A stretch of DNA of 64,000 bases, taken from Streptococcus sp. 596553. Lineage in GTDB: Bacteria > Bacillota > Bacilli > Lactobacillales > Streptococcaceae. Of this stretch, positions 52,774 through 61,765 are shown in pieces. Under the pieces are notes generated by a model. It was not told the origin of the DNA. It did no database searches and saw only the letters and a list, made by a program, of their open reading frames with translations. Location: the NCBI RefSeq assembly GCF_900411395.1, contig NZ_OXCQ01000001.1, positions 496,415-560,414 of the forward strand, given 5' to 3'. The stretch's first letter is position 1. The number at the start of each line of letters is the position of its first letter. A program made the position numbers and the translations under genes.

Positions 52774-53807
52774 AAGCTTGCAATAATAGCTTCCGTCATT
52801 TCCTTAGTCGAAGCCTGTCCACCTATATCTCTTGTTAAAACACCAGCCGCCAAACTTGCTTCAACAGCACGCTCAATACGCTCTGCATCCTCATAACGAC
52901 CAAAACTATCTCTCAACATCATGGCCACTGATAAAATCATGGAGATAGGATTTGCAATGCCTTGACCAGCAATATCAGGAGCTGAACCGTGAATAGGTTC
53001 ATAGAGACTTGGACCCTTTTCAGAGTGACTGGCTGATGGCATAACCCCAAGTGTGCCAGATAGAACGCTTGATTCATCAGAGAGAATATCTCCAAAAAGA
53101 TTCTCCGTTACAATAACATCAAACCTAGCAGGATTGGTAATCATAAGCATGGCAGCTGAGTCCACCAGCTGGTGTTCCAAGGTCACATCTTGGAAATCCT
53201 GTGCGACCTTCTCAGCTACTCTTCTCCAGAGTTTTGATGTCGCCAAAACATTTTGTTTATCGATGCTGGTAACGGTTTTTCTGCGATTTCTTGCAATTTC
53301 AAAGGCTTTGCGAATAATCCGCTCTACTTCTTCATAGCTATAGTCGTTGATATCACGCGCTTTGAGCTCTTGAAGAATATGATCTCCAAAGTAAATCCCA
53401 CCTGTCAACTCCCGCACCACGACAAAGTCTACACCAGCAATTCGTTCTGGTTTGAGAGGTGACAAATGCTTGAGACTGTCAAAGATTTTTACAGGGCGAA
53501 TATTAGCATAGAGATTGAGTTCCTTACGGAGAGTCAGCAAGCCTTGTTCAGGCCGAACCGCTGCTCCATCATACTGAGGACTACCGATAGCCGCTAGGAG
53601 AATGGCATCTGCTTCTCTACTTGCCTTGAGGGTTTCATCAGGTAAGGGATGCCCTGCAGCATCAATACCTGCACCTCCAAAAGGTCGTCTGTCTATTTCA
53701 TAGACAAAGCCTGTTTTTTTAGCTAGAGCCTCCAGAACCTCTAAACCAGCCTCCATGATTTCTGGGCCAATTCCATCCCCTGCTAGAGCTACTATTTTCT
53801 TTGTCAT
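52770..53807 (-). CDS. leuB: 3-isopropylmalate dehydrogenase
   Basis: NAD-dependent oxidative decarboxylase of leucine synthesis, 345 residues. 'KKIVALAGDGIGPEIMEAGL' start, 'LYANIRPVKIF', 'VVRELTGGIYFGDH', active-site Lys/Asp in 'TSIDKQNVLATSKLWRRV', 'NLFGDILSDESSVLSGTLGV' and 'YEPIHGSAPDIAGQGIANP'. 11 bases after leuA. Complete. Confidence 0.97.
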   Translation of the reverse strand: MTKKIVALAGDGIGPEIMEAGLEVLEALAKKTGFVYEIDRRPFGGAGIDAAGHPLPDETLKASREADAILLAAIGSPQYDGAAVRPEQGLLTLRKELNLYANIRPVKIFDSLKHLSPLKPERIAGVDFVVVRELTGGIYFGDHILQELKARDINDYSYEEVERIIRKAFEIARNRRKTVTSIDKQNVLATSKLWRRVAEKVAQDFQDVTLEHQLVDSAAMLMITNPARFDVIVTENLFGDILSDESSVLSGTLGVMPSASHSEKGPSLYEPIHGSAPDIAGQGIANPISMILSVAMMLRDSFGRYEDAERIERAVEASLAAGVLTRDIGGQASTKEMTEAIIASL

Positions 53808-53818
53808 AGTATTCTCCT

Positions 53819-55381
53819 TTACACACTAGGCATATCGCGATAGGAAACGCTACGTCCCATCTCACCAGCATTCTCTTTTTGAACAAAGGTATTGGCATTG
53901 ATGTAGGCAATAGCCGAAGCCTTCAACACATCGAAATCAAGACCTGCTGCGTTAAAGATGGTTTCTGTATCTCTGTTTTCAACAGTGACCAAGACCCGAG
54001 CTTGAGCATCGATTCCATCCGTCACCGCATCGATAGTGTAGGACACCAAGCGAACGGATTGATTGAAGAATTTGTCAATAGCGTTGAAGATAGCCTCAAC
54101 AGAACCTTGTCCTGTCGCATTAAATTCGACTTTCTCACCATCCATATTAGCCAGGCTAACAAGCGCTTCAATGTCATTATCTGCATGGGTTTGCAGTTGT
54201 AAATCATCAAAATGGAAGCCTTCTGGGTTTTCAATCATAGTTCCAGCGACCAGCGCTCGAATATCTGCATCTGTGATTTCTTGCTTCTTGTCTGCCAGTG
54301 CCTTGAACTTAGCAAAGAGTGGTTTGATGTCCTCTTCTGTAAAATCTAGGGCCAATTCTCTTAGTTTCTCAATAAAGGCATGGCGACCTGACAATTTTCC
54401 AAGCGGAAGACTGTTACTCTTGACACCGACCAATTCAGGAGTGATGATTTCATAAGTGAGAGGATTTTTAAGAACTCCATCTTGGTGAATACCAGATTCA
54501 TGAGAAAAGGCATTACCACCAACCACAGCCTTGTTTTTAGGAACTGGAATTCCTGAGAAGCGAGAAACCATTTCTGACGTATTGATTGTCTCATTTAGGA
54601 CAATACTGGTTTCTGCTTGGTAGTAATCTTGGCGAATATTGAGGGCTACTGCAATTTCTTCCAAGGCAGCATTTCCAGCTCTCTCCCCAATACCGTTGAT
54701 AGTTCCTTCAACACGTCCTGCCCCATTCTTGACGGCAGCAAGGCTATTAGCTACTGCCATTCCGAGGTCATCATGACAGTGTGGTGAATAGATAATCTGA
54801 CGATCTGTATTGACATTCTCAATCAAGTGTTTGAAGATAGCTCCGTATTCCTCTGGTGTGGTGAATCCTACCGTGTCAGGGATATTGATATAAGTTGCAC
54901 CTGCATCGACCGCTGTTTGAACAACTTGCAAGAGGAAATCCAACTCTGTTCTGGTCGCATCCTCTGGAGAGAATTCGACCACTTCAAACTTAGAACGGGC
55001 ATAAGAAACATGCTCCTTAATAGCTTCCAAAATCTCTTCCTTGCTCTTATTGAGCTTATACTTACGATGAATGGGACTGGTAGCGATAAAGACGTGAACC
55101 TGTGGATATTTGGCATCCTTGAGGGCTTCGTAACAAGCATCAATATCAGACTTGACCGAACGTGCCAAACCAGTCACCGCCGTTTTCTTCAAGACCTTAG
55201 CAATCTCCTGCACTGCCGTAAATGAGTCTGGACTCGCCGCCGGAAAACCAGCTTCGATGGCTGAAATACCCCATTTCTCCAGTTGCCTTGCAATGGCAAT
55301 TTTTTCCTTGATTGAAAAGTTAACACCGGGTGTCTGCTCTCCATCCCGAAGACTGGTATCTAGAAATTCAACTGTTCGCAT
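53819..55381 (-). CDS. leuA: 2-isopropylmalate synthase
   Basis: First committed step of leucine synthesis. 520 residues. HMGL-like TIM barrel (about 4-270): 'FLDTSLRDGEQTPGVNFSIK' with Asp metal ligand, 'YSPHCHDDLGMAVANSLAAV' metal His pair, 'GTINGIGERAGNAALEEIAV'. C-terminal LeuA allosteric domain (about 385-505) for leucine feedback. First structural gene after the leader peptide and attenuator, so it is controlled by leucine supply. Confidence 0.97.
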   Translation of the reverse strand: MRTVEFLDTSLRDGEQTPGVNFSIKEKIAIARQLEKWGISAIEAGFPAASPDSFTAVQEIAKVLKKTAVTGLARSVKSDIDACYEALKDAKYPQVHVFIATSPIHRKYKLNKSKEEILEAIKEHVSYARSKFEVVEFSPEDATRTELDFLLQVVQTAVDAGATYINIPDTVGFTTPEEYGAIFKHLIENVNTDRQIIYSPHCHDDLGMAVANSLAAVKNGAGRVEGTINGIGERAGNAALEEIAVALNIRQDYYQAETSIVLNETINTSEMVSRFSGIPVPKNKAVVGGNAFSHESGIHQDGVLKNPLTYEIITPELVGVKSNSLPLGKLSGRHAFIEKLRELALDFTEEDIKPLFAKFKALADKKQEITDADIRALVAGTMIENPEGFHFDDLQLQTHADNDIEALVSLANMDGEKVEFNATGQGSVEAIFNAIDKFFNQSVRLVSYTIDAVTDGIDAQARVLVTVENRDTETIFNAAGLDFDVLKASAIAYINANTFVQKENAGEMGRSVSYRDMPSV

Positions 55382-55410
55382 AAGATTTCCCCTTTTCCAA
55401 ATGTGATTTT

Positions 55411-55447
55411 AAAAAAACATCTCGCTCAGAAACCCAAGCGAGATGTT
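55411..55447 (-). terminator. Attenuator terminator of the leu operon
   Basis: Stem aacatctcgct (55416-55426) with agcgagatgtt (55437-55447), then a run of T on the minus strand (55411-55417). It lies between the leader peptide and leuA, as required for attenuation. Confidence 0.9.
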
Positions 55448-55493
55448 GATTCACTCCCGCTTGGTAAGCCAAACAGGACTAATGCTTTTTGCA

Positions 55494-55547
55494 CTAGCCC
55501 GAGTACCTCAACAACAAAGCAAATTGATTAAACTTAGCTGTTTTCAT
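55494..55547 (-). CDS. leuL: Leucine leader peptide
   Basis: 17 codons: MKTAKFNQFALLLRYSG then stop, with three consecutive leucine codons (TTG-TTG-TTG region) preceded by AAGGAGAAAG. Ribosome stalling at the leucine codons when Leu-tRNA is scarce would prevent the attenuator hairpin 55411-55447 from forming. Distance and arrangement are those of classical leader-peptide attenuation. Confidence 0.9.
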   Translation of the reverse strand: MKTAKFNQFALLLRYSG

Positions 55548-55583
55548 GTTTGACTTTCTCCTTCGTTTGATATCTTGTTTAGT

Positions 55584-55639
55584 ATTTTAGCACAGGCAAA
55601 AGCACTTGTCAAGAAAAAATCAAATATTTTCTGAAAATT
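55584..55639 (-). promoter_or_regulatory. leu operon promoter with CodY box
   Basis: Minus strand TTGACA (55607-55612), 17 bases, TAAAAT (55584-55589). Just upstream, tattttctgaaaatt (55625-55639) matches the CodY consensus AATTTTCWGAAAATT at 14 of 15 positions. CodY would repress when branched-chain amino acids are abundant. Confidence 0.85.
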
Positions 55640-55694
55640 TCTTCAGTATAGAATATTTAGCTAATTGAAAGTTATTGAAAATCCTTGAAATATT

Positions 55695-56351
55695 TCATTT
55701 TTTAGAAGTTAAATTCCAACTTTTTTCTATCAATTCTAGTACTTCTTTATCTGATAAAGTATCATCAAGCGCCACACTAATCCAGTAGCGTTTGTTCATA
55801 TGAAAGGCTGGATAAATGCCCTTTTGTGAAAGCAAGTCTGCTACTTGGTCGTGTTTGAGGTTGACTGCTTCCACCTGTCCTTCTCTGCCCTTTTCCAGCT
55901 TATCCCAAGAGATTTTCATCAAGACAGCATACCACTTTTGATTACCTTCATGTCTTAAGACTGCCGTATCAGGTGATTTTTCCCACAGATATTCCAACTG
56001 GTTTCCATACTGTTCCTGAACTTGAGTCAGGATTCGCTTAGTCTGAGGACAGATAAAATCTTGCACCTCAAAACAAGCCTTCCGAATCTGGTAGAGAATC
56101 TCCAGACAAGCCTCACGGACACTTGCAACAAAACTTCCTGTCATACTTTCCATATGAACTTGAGGATAGAGGTCGCCCGTTTCCTGGTCAAAGACTTGAA
56201 AACTCACATTATCAGCAGTGATGGATACAATCATGACAAAGTCACCCTGCAAAATCTGGCAACTATAGGTCCAGACTCCACTATTTTCTACAAAACCAAA
56301 AGCTTTAGCCTTTTCGTGATTAAACTGATAGGATTTAAAAATTTCAAACAT
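55695..56351 (-). CDS. MmcQ/YjbR-family DNA-binding protein
   Basis: 218 residues. C-terminal half (about 130-210) shows the YjbR double-wing fold signature: 'AVLRHEGNQKWYAVLMKISW', 'NLKHDQVADLLSQKGIYPAF' and 'HMNKRYWISVALDDTLSDKE'. The N-terminal half (1-110) is an extra domain without a family I recognise. Role unknown. Convergent spacing of 42 bases to cutC on the same strand; not obviously part of the leu operon. Confidence 0.85.
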   Translation of the reverse strand: MFEIFKSYQFNHEKAKAFGFVENSGVWTYSCQILQGDFVMIVSITADNVSFQVFDQETGDLYPQVHMESMTGSFVASVREACLEILYQIRKACFEVQDFICPQTKRILTQVQEQYGNQLEYLWEKSPDTAVLRHEGNQKWYAVLMKISWDKLEKGREGQVEAVNLKHDQVADLLSQKGIYPAFHMNKRYWISVALDDTLSDKEVLELIEKSWNLTSKK

Positions 56352-56393
56352 AAGTGAAAACTGCTACCCTAAGCAGCAGTCCCTTTCTATTTT

Positions 56394-57026
56394 TTAAAAG
56401 ACAACCTTAGTACCATGTAGTTGTGTCACACCTAGCTGGTCGATAAAGGTTTGACGGTTGTCAAGGTCAATCCCCCCACCTGGTAGAATTTCAATCTTAC
56501 CTTTAGCATGTTCCAAAATTCTGTGATAGTGAGGAAAACGTTTGTCTAGTGAATCGCCAGACACACCAGCGCGAGTTAGGATACGAGTGACACCGGCTTG
56601 GCTGAGCCAGTCAATAGCTTCTAACTGGTCTTCTTCGCTCAATTCATCAAAGGCCATATGAAAGACAATTTCCATTCCTTTTGACGCAGCTATCAACTTC
56701 TCCAGATTAGGTTTATCCAACTTTTTGTCAGCAGTTAAAGCTCCAAATACAACTCCTTGACTTCCAGCCTGAGCAGTCAAGCGAATGTCTTCTAGCATAA
56801 TAGCAATTTCCATATCATTATAGACAAAGTCGCCACCACGTGGGCGAATCATGGTCATGATGGTCGTATCATAGTTAGCTGCCAGTTCAACTGCTGCCTT
56901 AGTTACTCCATAGCTTGGTGTTGTCCCACCAACTGCTAGATTATCACAGAGTTCGATTCGACGAGCTCCAGCCTCCATAGCTTTTTCAAGCAAGGTCACA
57001 TTTTCAGCACAAAATTCGTAAACCAT
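56394..57026 (-). CDS. cutC: CutC-family protein
   Basis: 210 residues, TIM-barrel CutC. 'EFCAENVTLLEKAMEAGARR' and 'IELCDNLAVGGTTPSYG' at the N-terminus, 'MIRPRGGDFVYND' near 60-72, 'GVVFGALTADKKLD', 'FHMAFDEL' and 'ILPGGGIDL' are hallmarks. Historically linked to copper homeostasis in E. coli, but the biochemical role is uncertain. Complete. Confidence 0.93.
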   Translation of the reverse strand: MVYEFCAENVTLLEKAMEAGARRIELCDNLAVGGTTPSYGVTKAAVELAANYDTTIMTMIRPRGGDFVYNDMEIAIMLEDIRLTAQAGSQGVVFGALTADKKLDKPNLEKLIAASKGMEIVFHMAFDELSEEDQLEAIDWLSQAGVTRILTRAGVSGDSLDKRFPHYHRILEHAKGKIEILPGGGIDLDNRQTFIDQLGVTQLHGTKVVF

Positions 57027-57119
57027 TTGATTCTCCTTGAAGATTACTTTAAATTTATTATATCATATTATTGTGAATATGCTTTCAATTTTATCAAGGG
57101 AAATAGTTACAAATTTTAC

Positions 57120-57479
57120 TTATTCTTTGTCTGGAATAACCTTAAAGAGATAATAGGTGATAAAGATGGTCAAAGCACCCAGACTGATTTTGACTGGTAA
57201 GAGAGGGGCAAAATAAATGGAAATTCCCATCAAGATGTAGATGGATACGATGATTTTTTTCTTACGTTCACGCGCAATTGACTTGGTTTCCCGAAAATCA
57301 GCTACATATGTTTGATAGAGCTTGGTATGATAAAGCCAGTCTTCGAAACGTTTGGAACTTCTGGAGAAACAAGCAATAGACAACAAAAGGAAAGGCGTTG
57401 TCGGCAACAAGGGCAAGACAACCCCAATAATAGCCAAAGCCAGTGATAAAAAACCAATTATCAGATAGATAAGACGCAT
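57120..57479 (-). CDS. DUF454 (YbaN-like) membrane protein
   Basis: 119 residues with three to four hydrophobic segments. Family signature 'GVVLPLLPTTPFLLLSIACF' (about 20-39) followed by 'SRSSKRFEDWLYHTKLYQTY'. Function unknown in the family. A BOX element starts 16 bases upstream of its ATG. Confidence 0.9.
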   Translation of the reverse strand: MRLIYLIIGFLSLALAIIGVVLPLLPTTPFLLLSIACFSRSSKRFEDWLYHTKLYQTYVADFRETKSIARERKKKIIVSIYILMGISIYFAPLLPVKISLGALTIFITYYLFKVIPDKE

Positions 57480-57494
57480 AACTACTCCTAATTA

Positions 57495-57645
57495 ATACTC
57501 TTCGAAAATCTCTTCGAAAAACGTCAACGTCGCCTTACCGTAGGTATGGTTCCTGACTTCGTCAGTCTTATCTGCAACCTCAAAGCAGTACTTTGAGCAA
57601 CCTGCGGCTAGTTTCCTAGTTTGCTCTTTGATTTTCATTGAGTAT
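57495..57645 (+). repeat. BOX element (A-B-C)
   Basis: 'atactcttcgaaaatctctt' to 'gattttcattgagtat', with boxA 'cgtcgccttaccgtaggtat', one boxB and boxC 'aacctgcggctagtttccta'. Full-length, plus orientation. Confidence 0.94.
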
Positions 57646-57703
57646 AAAATAATCTTCTTCTAGTTTCGCATAAAATGATGAATTTTGTCAAGTTCCAACC
57701 AAA

Positions 57704-57731
57704 AGAGCCTGAAATTCACTTTCAGGACTCT
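57704..57731 (-). terminator. topA terminator
   Basis: agagcctgaaa (57704-57714) pairs with tttcaggactct (57720-57731) with one bulge; T-rich on the minus strand. 4 bases after the topA stop. Confidence 0.8.
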
Positions 57732-57735
57732 CTTC

Positions 57736-59823
57736 TTATTTAATCTTTTCTTCTTCGTAGTCACCCTTGCTACAAACAATCTGCTTGCCACCACCACGGA
57801 CTTTTTTCTCCATGAGGAAGTTGCCACATTTTGGACAGTCACGACCAACAGGCTTATCCCAAGAGGTAAATTCACATTCTGGATAGCGATTGCAACCATA
57901 GAAGAGACGATTACGTTTGGTTTTACGTTCAATGATTTGTCCCTGATGACAACTTGGACACTCTACGCCGATTTCTTTCACGATTGCTTGGGTATGACGG
58001 CAATCTGGGAAATTGCTACAAGCGTAGAACTTACCAAAACGACCAAGTTTAATGACCATTGGACTGCCACACACTTCACAGTCAAATCCAGCTGGTTCAT
58101 CCTTGATCTGGATTTTTTCCATTTCTTCTTCAGCCTTGGCGACTTCTTTAGAGAATGGTTTGTAAAAGGCGTCTATAACACGTTGCCACTGCTCTTTTCC
58201 GACTTCGACATCATCTAGTTTGCCTTCCATTTCAGCTGTGAAGGTTACGTTTACGATATCTGGGAAATATTCAACGATGAGCTTATTAACAATTTCTCCC
58301 AACTCTGTTGGTTCAAAACGTTTGGCTACAAGGCGAACATAATAACGTTTCTGAATAGTTTCAATGGTGGGCGCATAGGTGGACGGACGTCCAACCCCAT
58401 TTTCCTCCAAGGTCTTGATCAGTGTCGCTTCAGAATAACGAGCAGGCGGTTGGGTGAAATGTTGCTCTGGTTTGCTATTGACCTGCTTGACCACATCTCC
58501 AACAGCCATGTCCGGTAACATCTTATTCTTATCAGAATCATTATAAATGGCAAGATAACCATCAAACTTAACCTGACTACCATTGGCAGCAAATTGAACC
58601 CCATTTTGAGACAATTTAACAGCCATGGTATCAAAGACAGCAGCTGTCATCTGACTGGCTACAAAACGATTCCAAATAAGAGTATAAAGCTTGAGTTGAT
58701 CCTTATCCAGATACTTAGCAATACTTTCCGGTGTATTAAAGACACTAGACGGGCGAATAGCCTCATGGGCATCCTGAGCACCTGATGCATTTTTGACCTT
58801 GCTACCATGCTTAGAATACTTACTACCAAAACGGTCCGTAATGAAACTTGCTGCTTCATTTTGCGCTACAGGACTGATACGAGTCGAATCGGTACGCATA
58901 TAGGTAATCAAACCTTGAACACCAGAACCGATATTGATCCCTTCATAAAGCTGTTGGGCAACCATCATGGTCTTTCGAGTACGGAAATTGATTTTATTAG
59001 CAGCATCCATCTGCATAGATGAAGTGGTATAGGGTAAAGGAGCATTGCGTTTGCGCTCTTTCTTATCCACCTGATCTACTGAAAAGTCTTTACTAGTCAG
59101 ACGAGACAATACTTCCTTGACCTCATCATTGCTAGTCAGTTTCAGCTTTTTACCATCCACTCCATAGAAGGAAGCCTGAAATTGCTTGGTTCCCTTTTTA
59201 AAGACAGCATCAATTGTCCAATATTCTTCTGGTTGGAAGGCATTGATCTCATTCTCACGGTCAATGATTAACTTAAGCGCAATGGACTGTACGCGCCCTG
59301 CTGACAAGCCCTTCTTAACCTTCTTCCACAAAATAGGCGAAATCGAATATCCTACCAAGCGATCCAGGACACGACGAGCCTGTTGGGCATCGACCAAGTC
59401 CATATCAATCTTACGAGGTTCTTTAAAAGCATTTTTGACCGCATCCTTGGTGATTTCATTGAAGACCACACGGTTGGCATCATTTTCATCTAAGTTGAGA
59501 ATGTGGGCCAAATGCCAAGAAATCGCTTCTCCTTCACGGTCCGGGTCACTCGCCAGAAAGACTTTATTAGCTTTTTTGGCTTCTTTTTTCAAGTCATTGA
59601 TGAGAGGACCTTTTCCTCGGATATTGATATATTGCGGTTCATAATTATTTTCAATATCAACGGACATACTGGATTTCTTCAAATCACGGATATGCCCGAC
59701 ACTGGCTAGAACCTTGTAGTTTCTGCCTAGATATTTTTCAATCGTCTTGGCCTTAGCAGGCGACTCCACGATGACTAGATTTTTTTTAACTGTTGATTTT
59801 TTCTTTTTTGTTGCCGTAGCCAC
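57736..59823 (-). CDS. topA: DNA topoisomerase I
   Basis: Relaxes negative supercoils, 695 residues from a GTG start at 59823, supported by AAAAGGTG upstream and by the known start 'MATATKKKK'; ATG 59841 would add six residues. TOPRIM '[19 protein letters not shown]' (about 19-37) and '[16 protein letters not shown]'; active Tyr in '[14 protein letters not shown]'; C-terminal zinc fingers 'CEVCGSPM', 'CSNFPDC', 'CPSCHQGQ', 'CNRYPEC' and a last 'CPKCGNF...C'. Complete. Confidence 0.97.
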   Translation of the reverse strand: MATATKKKKSTVKKNLVIVESPAKAKTIEKYLGRNYKVLASVGHIRDLKKSSMSVDIENNYEPQYINIRGKGPLINDLKKEAKKANKVFLASDPDREGEAISWHLAHILNLDENDANRVVFNEITKDAVKNAFKEPRKIDMDLVDAQQARRVLDRLVGYSISPILWKKVKKGLSAGRVQSIALKLIIDRENEINAFQPEEYWTIDAVFKKGTKQFQASFYGVDGKKLKLTSNDEVKEVLSRLTSKDFSVDQVDKKERKRNAPLPYTTSSMQMDAANKINFRTRKTMMVAQQLYEGINIGSGVQGLITYMRTDSTRISPVAQNEAASFITDRFGSKYSKHGSKVKNASGAQDAHEAIRPSSVFNTPESIAKYLDKDQLKLYTLIWNRFVASQMTAAVFDTMAVKLSQNGVQFAANGSQVKFDGYLAIYNDSDKNKMLPDMAVGDVVKQVNSKPEQHFTQPPARYSEATLIKTLEENGVGRPSTYAPTIETIQKRYYVRLVAKRFEPTELGEIVNKLIVEYFPDIVNVTFTAEMEGKLDDVEVGKEQWQRVIDAFYKPFSKEVAKAEEEMEKIQIKDEPAGFDCEVCGSPMVIKLGRFGKFYACSNFPDCRHTQAIVKEIGVECPSCHQGQIIERKTKRNRLFYGCNRYPECEFTSWDKPVGRDCPKCGNFLMEKKVRGGGKQIVCSKGDYEEEKIK

Positions 59824-59988
59824 AGTATCACACCTTTTCAAAGTAATAAACTTTATAAAGTGTAAACCATTTTTTGAACCCTGTCAAGACTTAGCTACTA
59901 TAATAGAAGAAAAGTTTATACTTAAGACCACAATCTTCCTTTGAGATACATAGAAGACTCACGAAAAAAACCAGCTATTCTCAAGAAA

Positions 59989-61032
59989 TTATTGTTCCTC
60001 AGACTCTGTATCAAATTTATTAGCCTTTTCCTTTTCTTTTGCTTCCTTATCCTTGATATACTGGAAGAAATACTCTACCAGTTCTTCCTTGCTAAGTTGT
60101 TCTGAATCAGACAATTGTGAAACTTGAACAGAAACATCACTTAAACCATAGTCCCCCCTCTTACTGGAAATCATATCAAGCTCCTCTTCTGTTAAATAAT
60201 TTCCTGAAATGGTTAGCTTTAGGGTATGAGTCTTTTTAGAATAGGTTTTTTTCAAAATATTATGCCCCTGAAACTGCTCTGATATAAATTTATTAAGGGA
60301 CTCTTTTTTCAACGTTTCTCTGACTAAAGTCGTTGCAGAGATGAAACTCGGAATCATCAGCAAAACAGCAACTAGAAGCAAAATCTTGCGCATTTTAGAG
60401 TCTTCTTCATTATCTCTAAAATAGTGCTTCTTAACCATCATCAACCTAACACCTATATAAGTCGCAATGACAATAAAGCTACAATTGATGAGGAATAGGT
60501 AAGAGGAGCCTATGATAAATTTTAGATTAGCAGAAGCAATAGCGTAACCTACCGTACAAAGAGGAGGCATCAAGGCAGTTGCAATCGCGACACCAGGGAC
60601 AATATTATTGGTCTCTTTTTTCCTAGCACCAATAATACCAGCTATCCCTCCTACAAAAGCAATGAGAACATCCCAAATAGTCGGAGAGGTTCTAGCAACA
60701 ATCTCCGAACTAGCATACGAAATGGGAGAAAGATAAAAATAAAGTGTTGAAGCTATTAAACTGGCAAGAATTTGAATAGCTAATATTTTAAAAGATTTTC
60801 TTAACAATTTAAAATCAAATATAGCTAGAGAGAGTCCCACCCCCAGAATAGGTGTCATCAAAGGAGAAATTAACATGGCTCCAATAATCACGGGAGTCGA
60901 ATCCATATTTAATCCGATAGAGGCGATAAGCATGGCACATAGCAAAATCGCTAAATCACTTCTGGAGAGTTCTAATTCTTCATATATTTTATTTCTAAAT
61001 TCTACCAACGAATACAGTTTATTATTTGTCAC
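59989..61032 (-). CDS. DUF389 membrane protein
   Basis: 347 residues. Six to seven membrane segments in the first 240 residues; DUF389 signature 'LSRSDLAILLCAMLIASIGL', 'STPVIIGAMLISPLMTPILG', 'GGIAGIIGARKKETNNIVPG' and 'ALMPPLCTVGYAI'. C-terminal soluble tail (about 245-347), acidic and lysine-rich, ends 'ANKFDTESEEQ'. Function of the family is unknown. Single gene after topA, on the same strand. Confidence 0.88.
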   Translation of the reverse strand: MTNNKLYSLVEFRNKIYEELELSRSDLAILLCAMLIASIGLNMDSTPVIIGAMLISPLMTPILGVGLSLAIFDFKLLRKSFKILAIQILASLIASTLYFYLSPISYASSEIVARTSPTIWDVLIAFVGGIAGIIGARKKETNNIVPGVAIATALMPPLCTVGYAIASANLKFIIGSSYLFLINCSFIVIATYIGVRLMMVKKHYFRDNEEDSKMRKILLLVAVLLMIPSFISATTLVRETLKKESLNKFISEQFQGHNILKKTYSKKTHTLKLTISGNYLTEEELDMISSKRGDYGLSDVSVQVSQLSDSEQLSKEELVEYFFQYIKDKEAKEKEKANKFDTESEEQ

Positions 61033-61065
61033 AAATATCTTCCTTTCCTAGCTGACTAGTCACTA

Positions 61066-61178
61066 ATACTCTTCGAAAATCTCTTCAAACCACGTCAGCT
61101 TTATCTGCAACCTCAAAGCGGTGCTTTGAGCAACCTGCGGCTAGCTTCCTAGTTTGCTCTTTGATTTTCATTGAGTAT
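61066..61178 (+). repeat. Shortened BOX element
   Basis: boxA start 'atactcttcgaaaatctctt' joined after 'cacgtcagc' directly to 'tttatctgcaacctc' and boxC to 'cattgagtat'. About 40 bp between boxA and boxB are deleted compared with the copy at 57495. Confidence 0.88.
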
Positions 61179-61296
61179 AAAATTCTAACAAACTCAATAC
61201 TTTAGTAGCCTAATATGCCAATCTAACGAGATCTTTTTATCATTTTCCATCACATCCTGATGCAACTATCTATTGCTATCTCTCATCAGTTTCATT

Positions 61297-61391
61297 TCTA
61301 GTAAATGAAAATCAAGCTCGGAAGCTCACCGTAACTTACTCAAAACACAGCAAGGCAAAGCTGAGCTAATTTAAAAAGATTTTCGAAGAGT
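61297..61391 (-). repeat. Decayed BOX fragment
   Basis: 'aatgaaaatcaagctcggaa' ... 'aagattttcgaagagtg': boxC and boxA ends in minus orientation with many changes in between. Confidence 0.7.
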
Positions 61392-61650
61392 GTCATCATA
61401 AATTTCAGACCATTTTTTATAATAACCATTTTATTTTTATCTGTCAAGGTCTTTGAATTCTTTCTTAAACAAGCCTTGTAATCTCTACTTTTGAAGGCTT
61501 TATTTTTCCTTACTGGCAATACTTGAGACGATACAGCTCCCTGATAATAAGTTGACCAAGATTAGTCACAAGCAACTCTCCTTTCTCAATTACACTAAAT
61601 TACTTTCCTTCCTATGGGAAAAGTCCTCCACTCTACTTATTCACTTAGAA
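61392..61650. other. Gene-free stretch
   Basis: Only short frames; one minus-strand stretch reads 'VTNLGQLIIRELYRLKYCQ' before a stop, perhaps a gene remnant. No family recognised. Confidence 0.4.
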
Positions 61651-61745
61651 AAACGCATAATATCAAGTGATGAAAAAACCTGATACTATGCGCTTTATTG
61701 TGGGGATATTTACTTCATTTTATCTTGAAATTGATTTTTTCTCAG
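61651..61745 (-). repeat. Hairpin-bearing intergenic repeat, copy 3
   Basis: 'aaacgcataatatcaagtga' with 'tgatactatgcgctttattg', then 'tttacttcattttatcttga'. Same layout as 3130-3259, with a better stem (acgcataatatca / tgatactatgcgc). Sits just after the dprA stop. Confidence 0.7.
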
Positions 61746-61765
61746 AATTCTAGCATAGGTCATTT

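Noticed and set aside
55411..55600. T-box riboswitch before leuA
   Set aside because: No T-box sequence (AGGGTGGNACCGCG) is seen; a leader peptide with Leu codons and attenuator explains the region.
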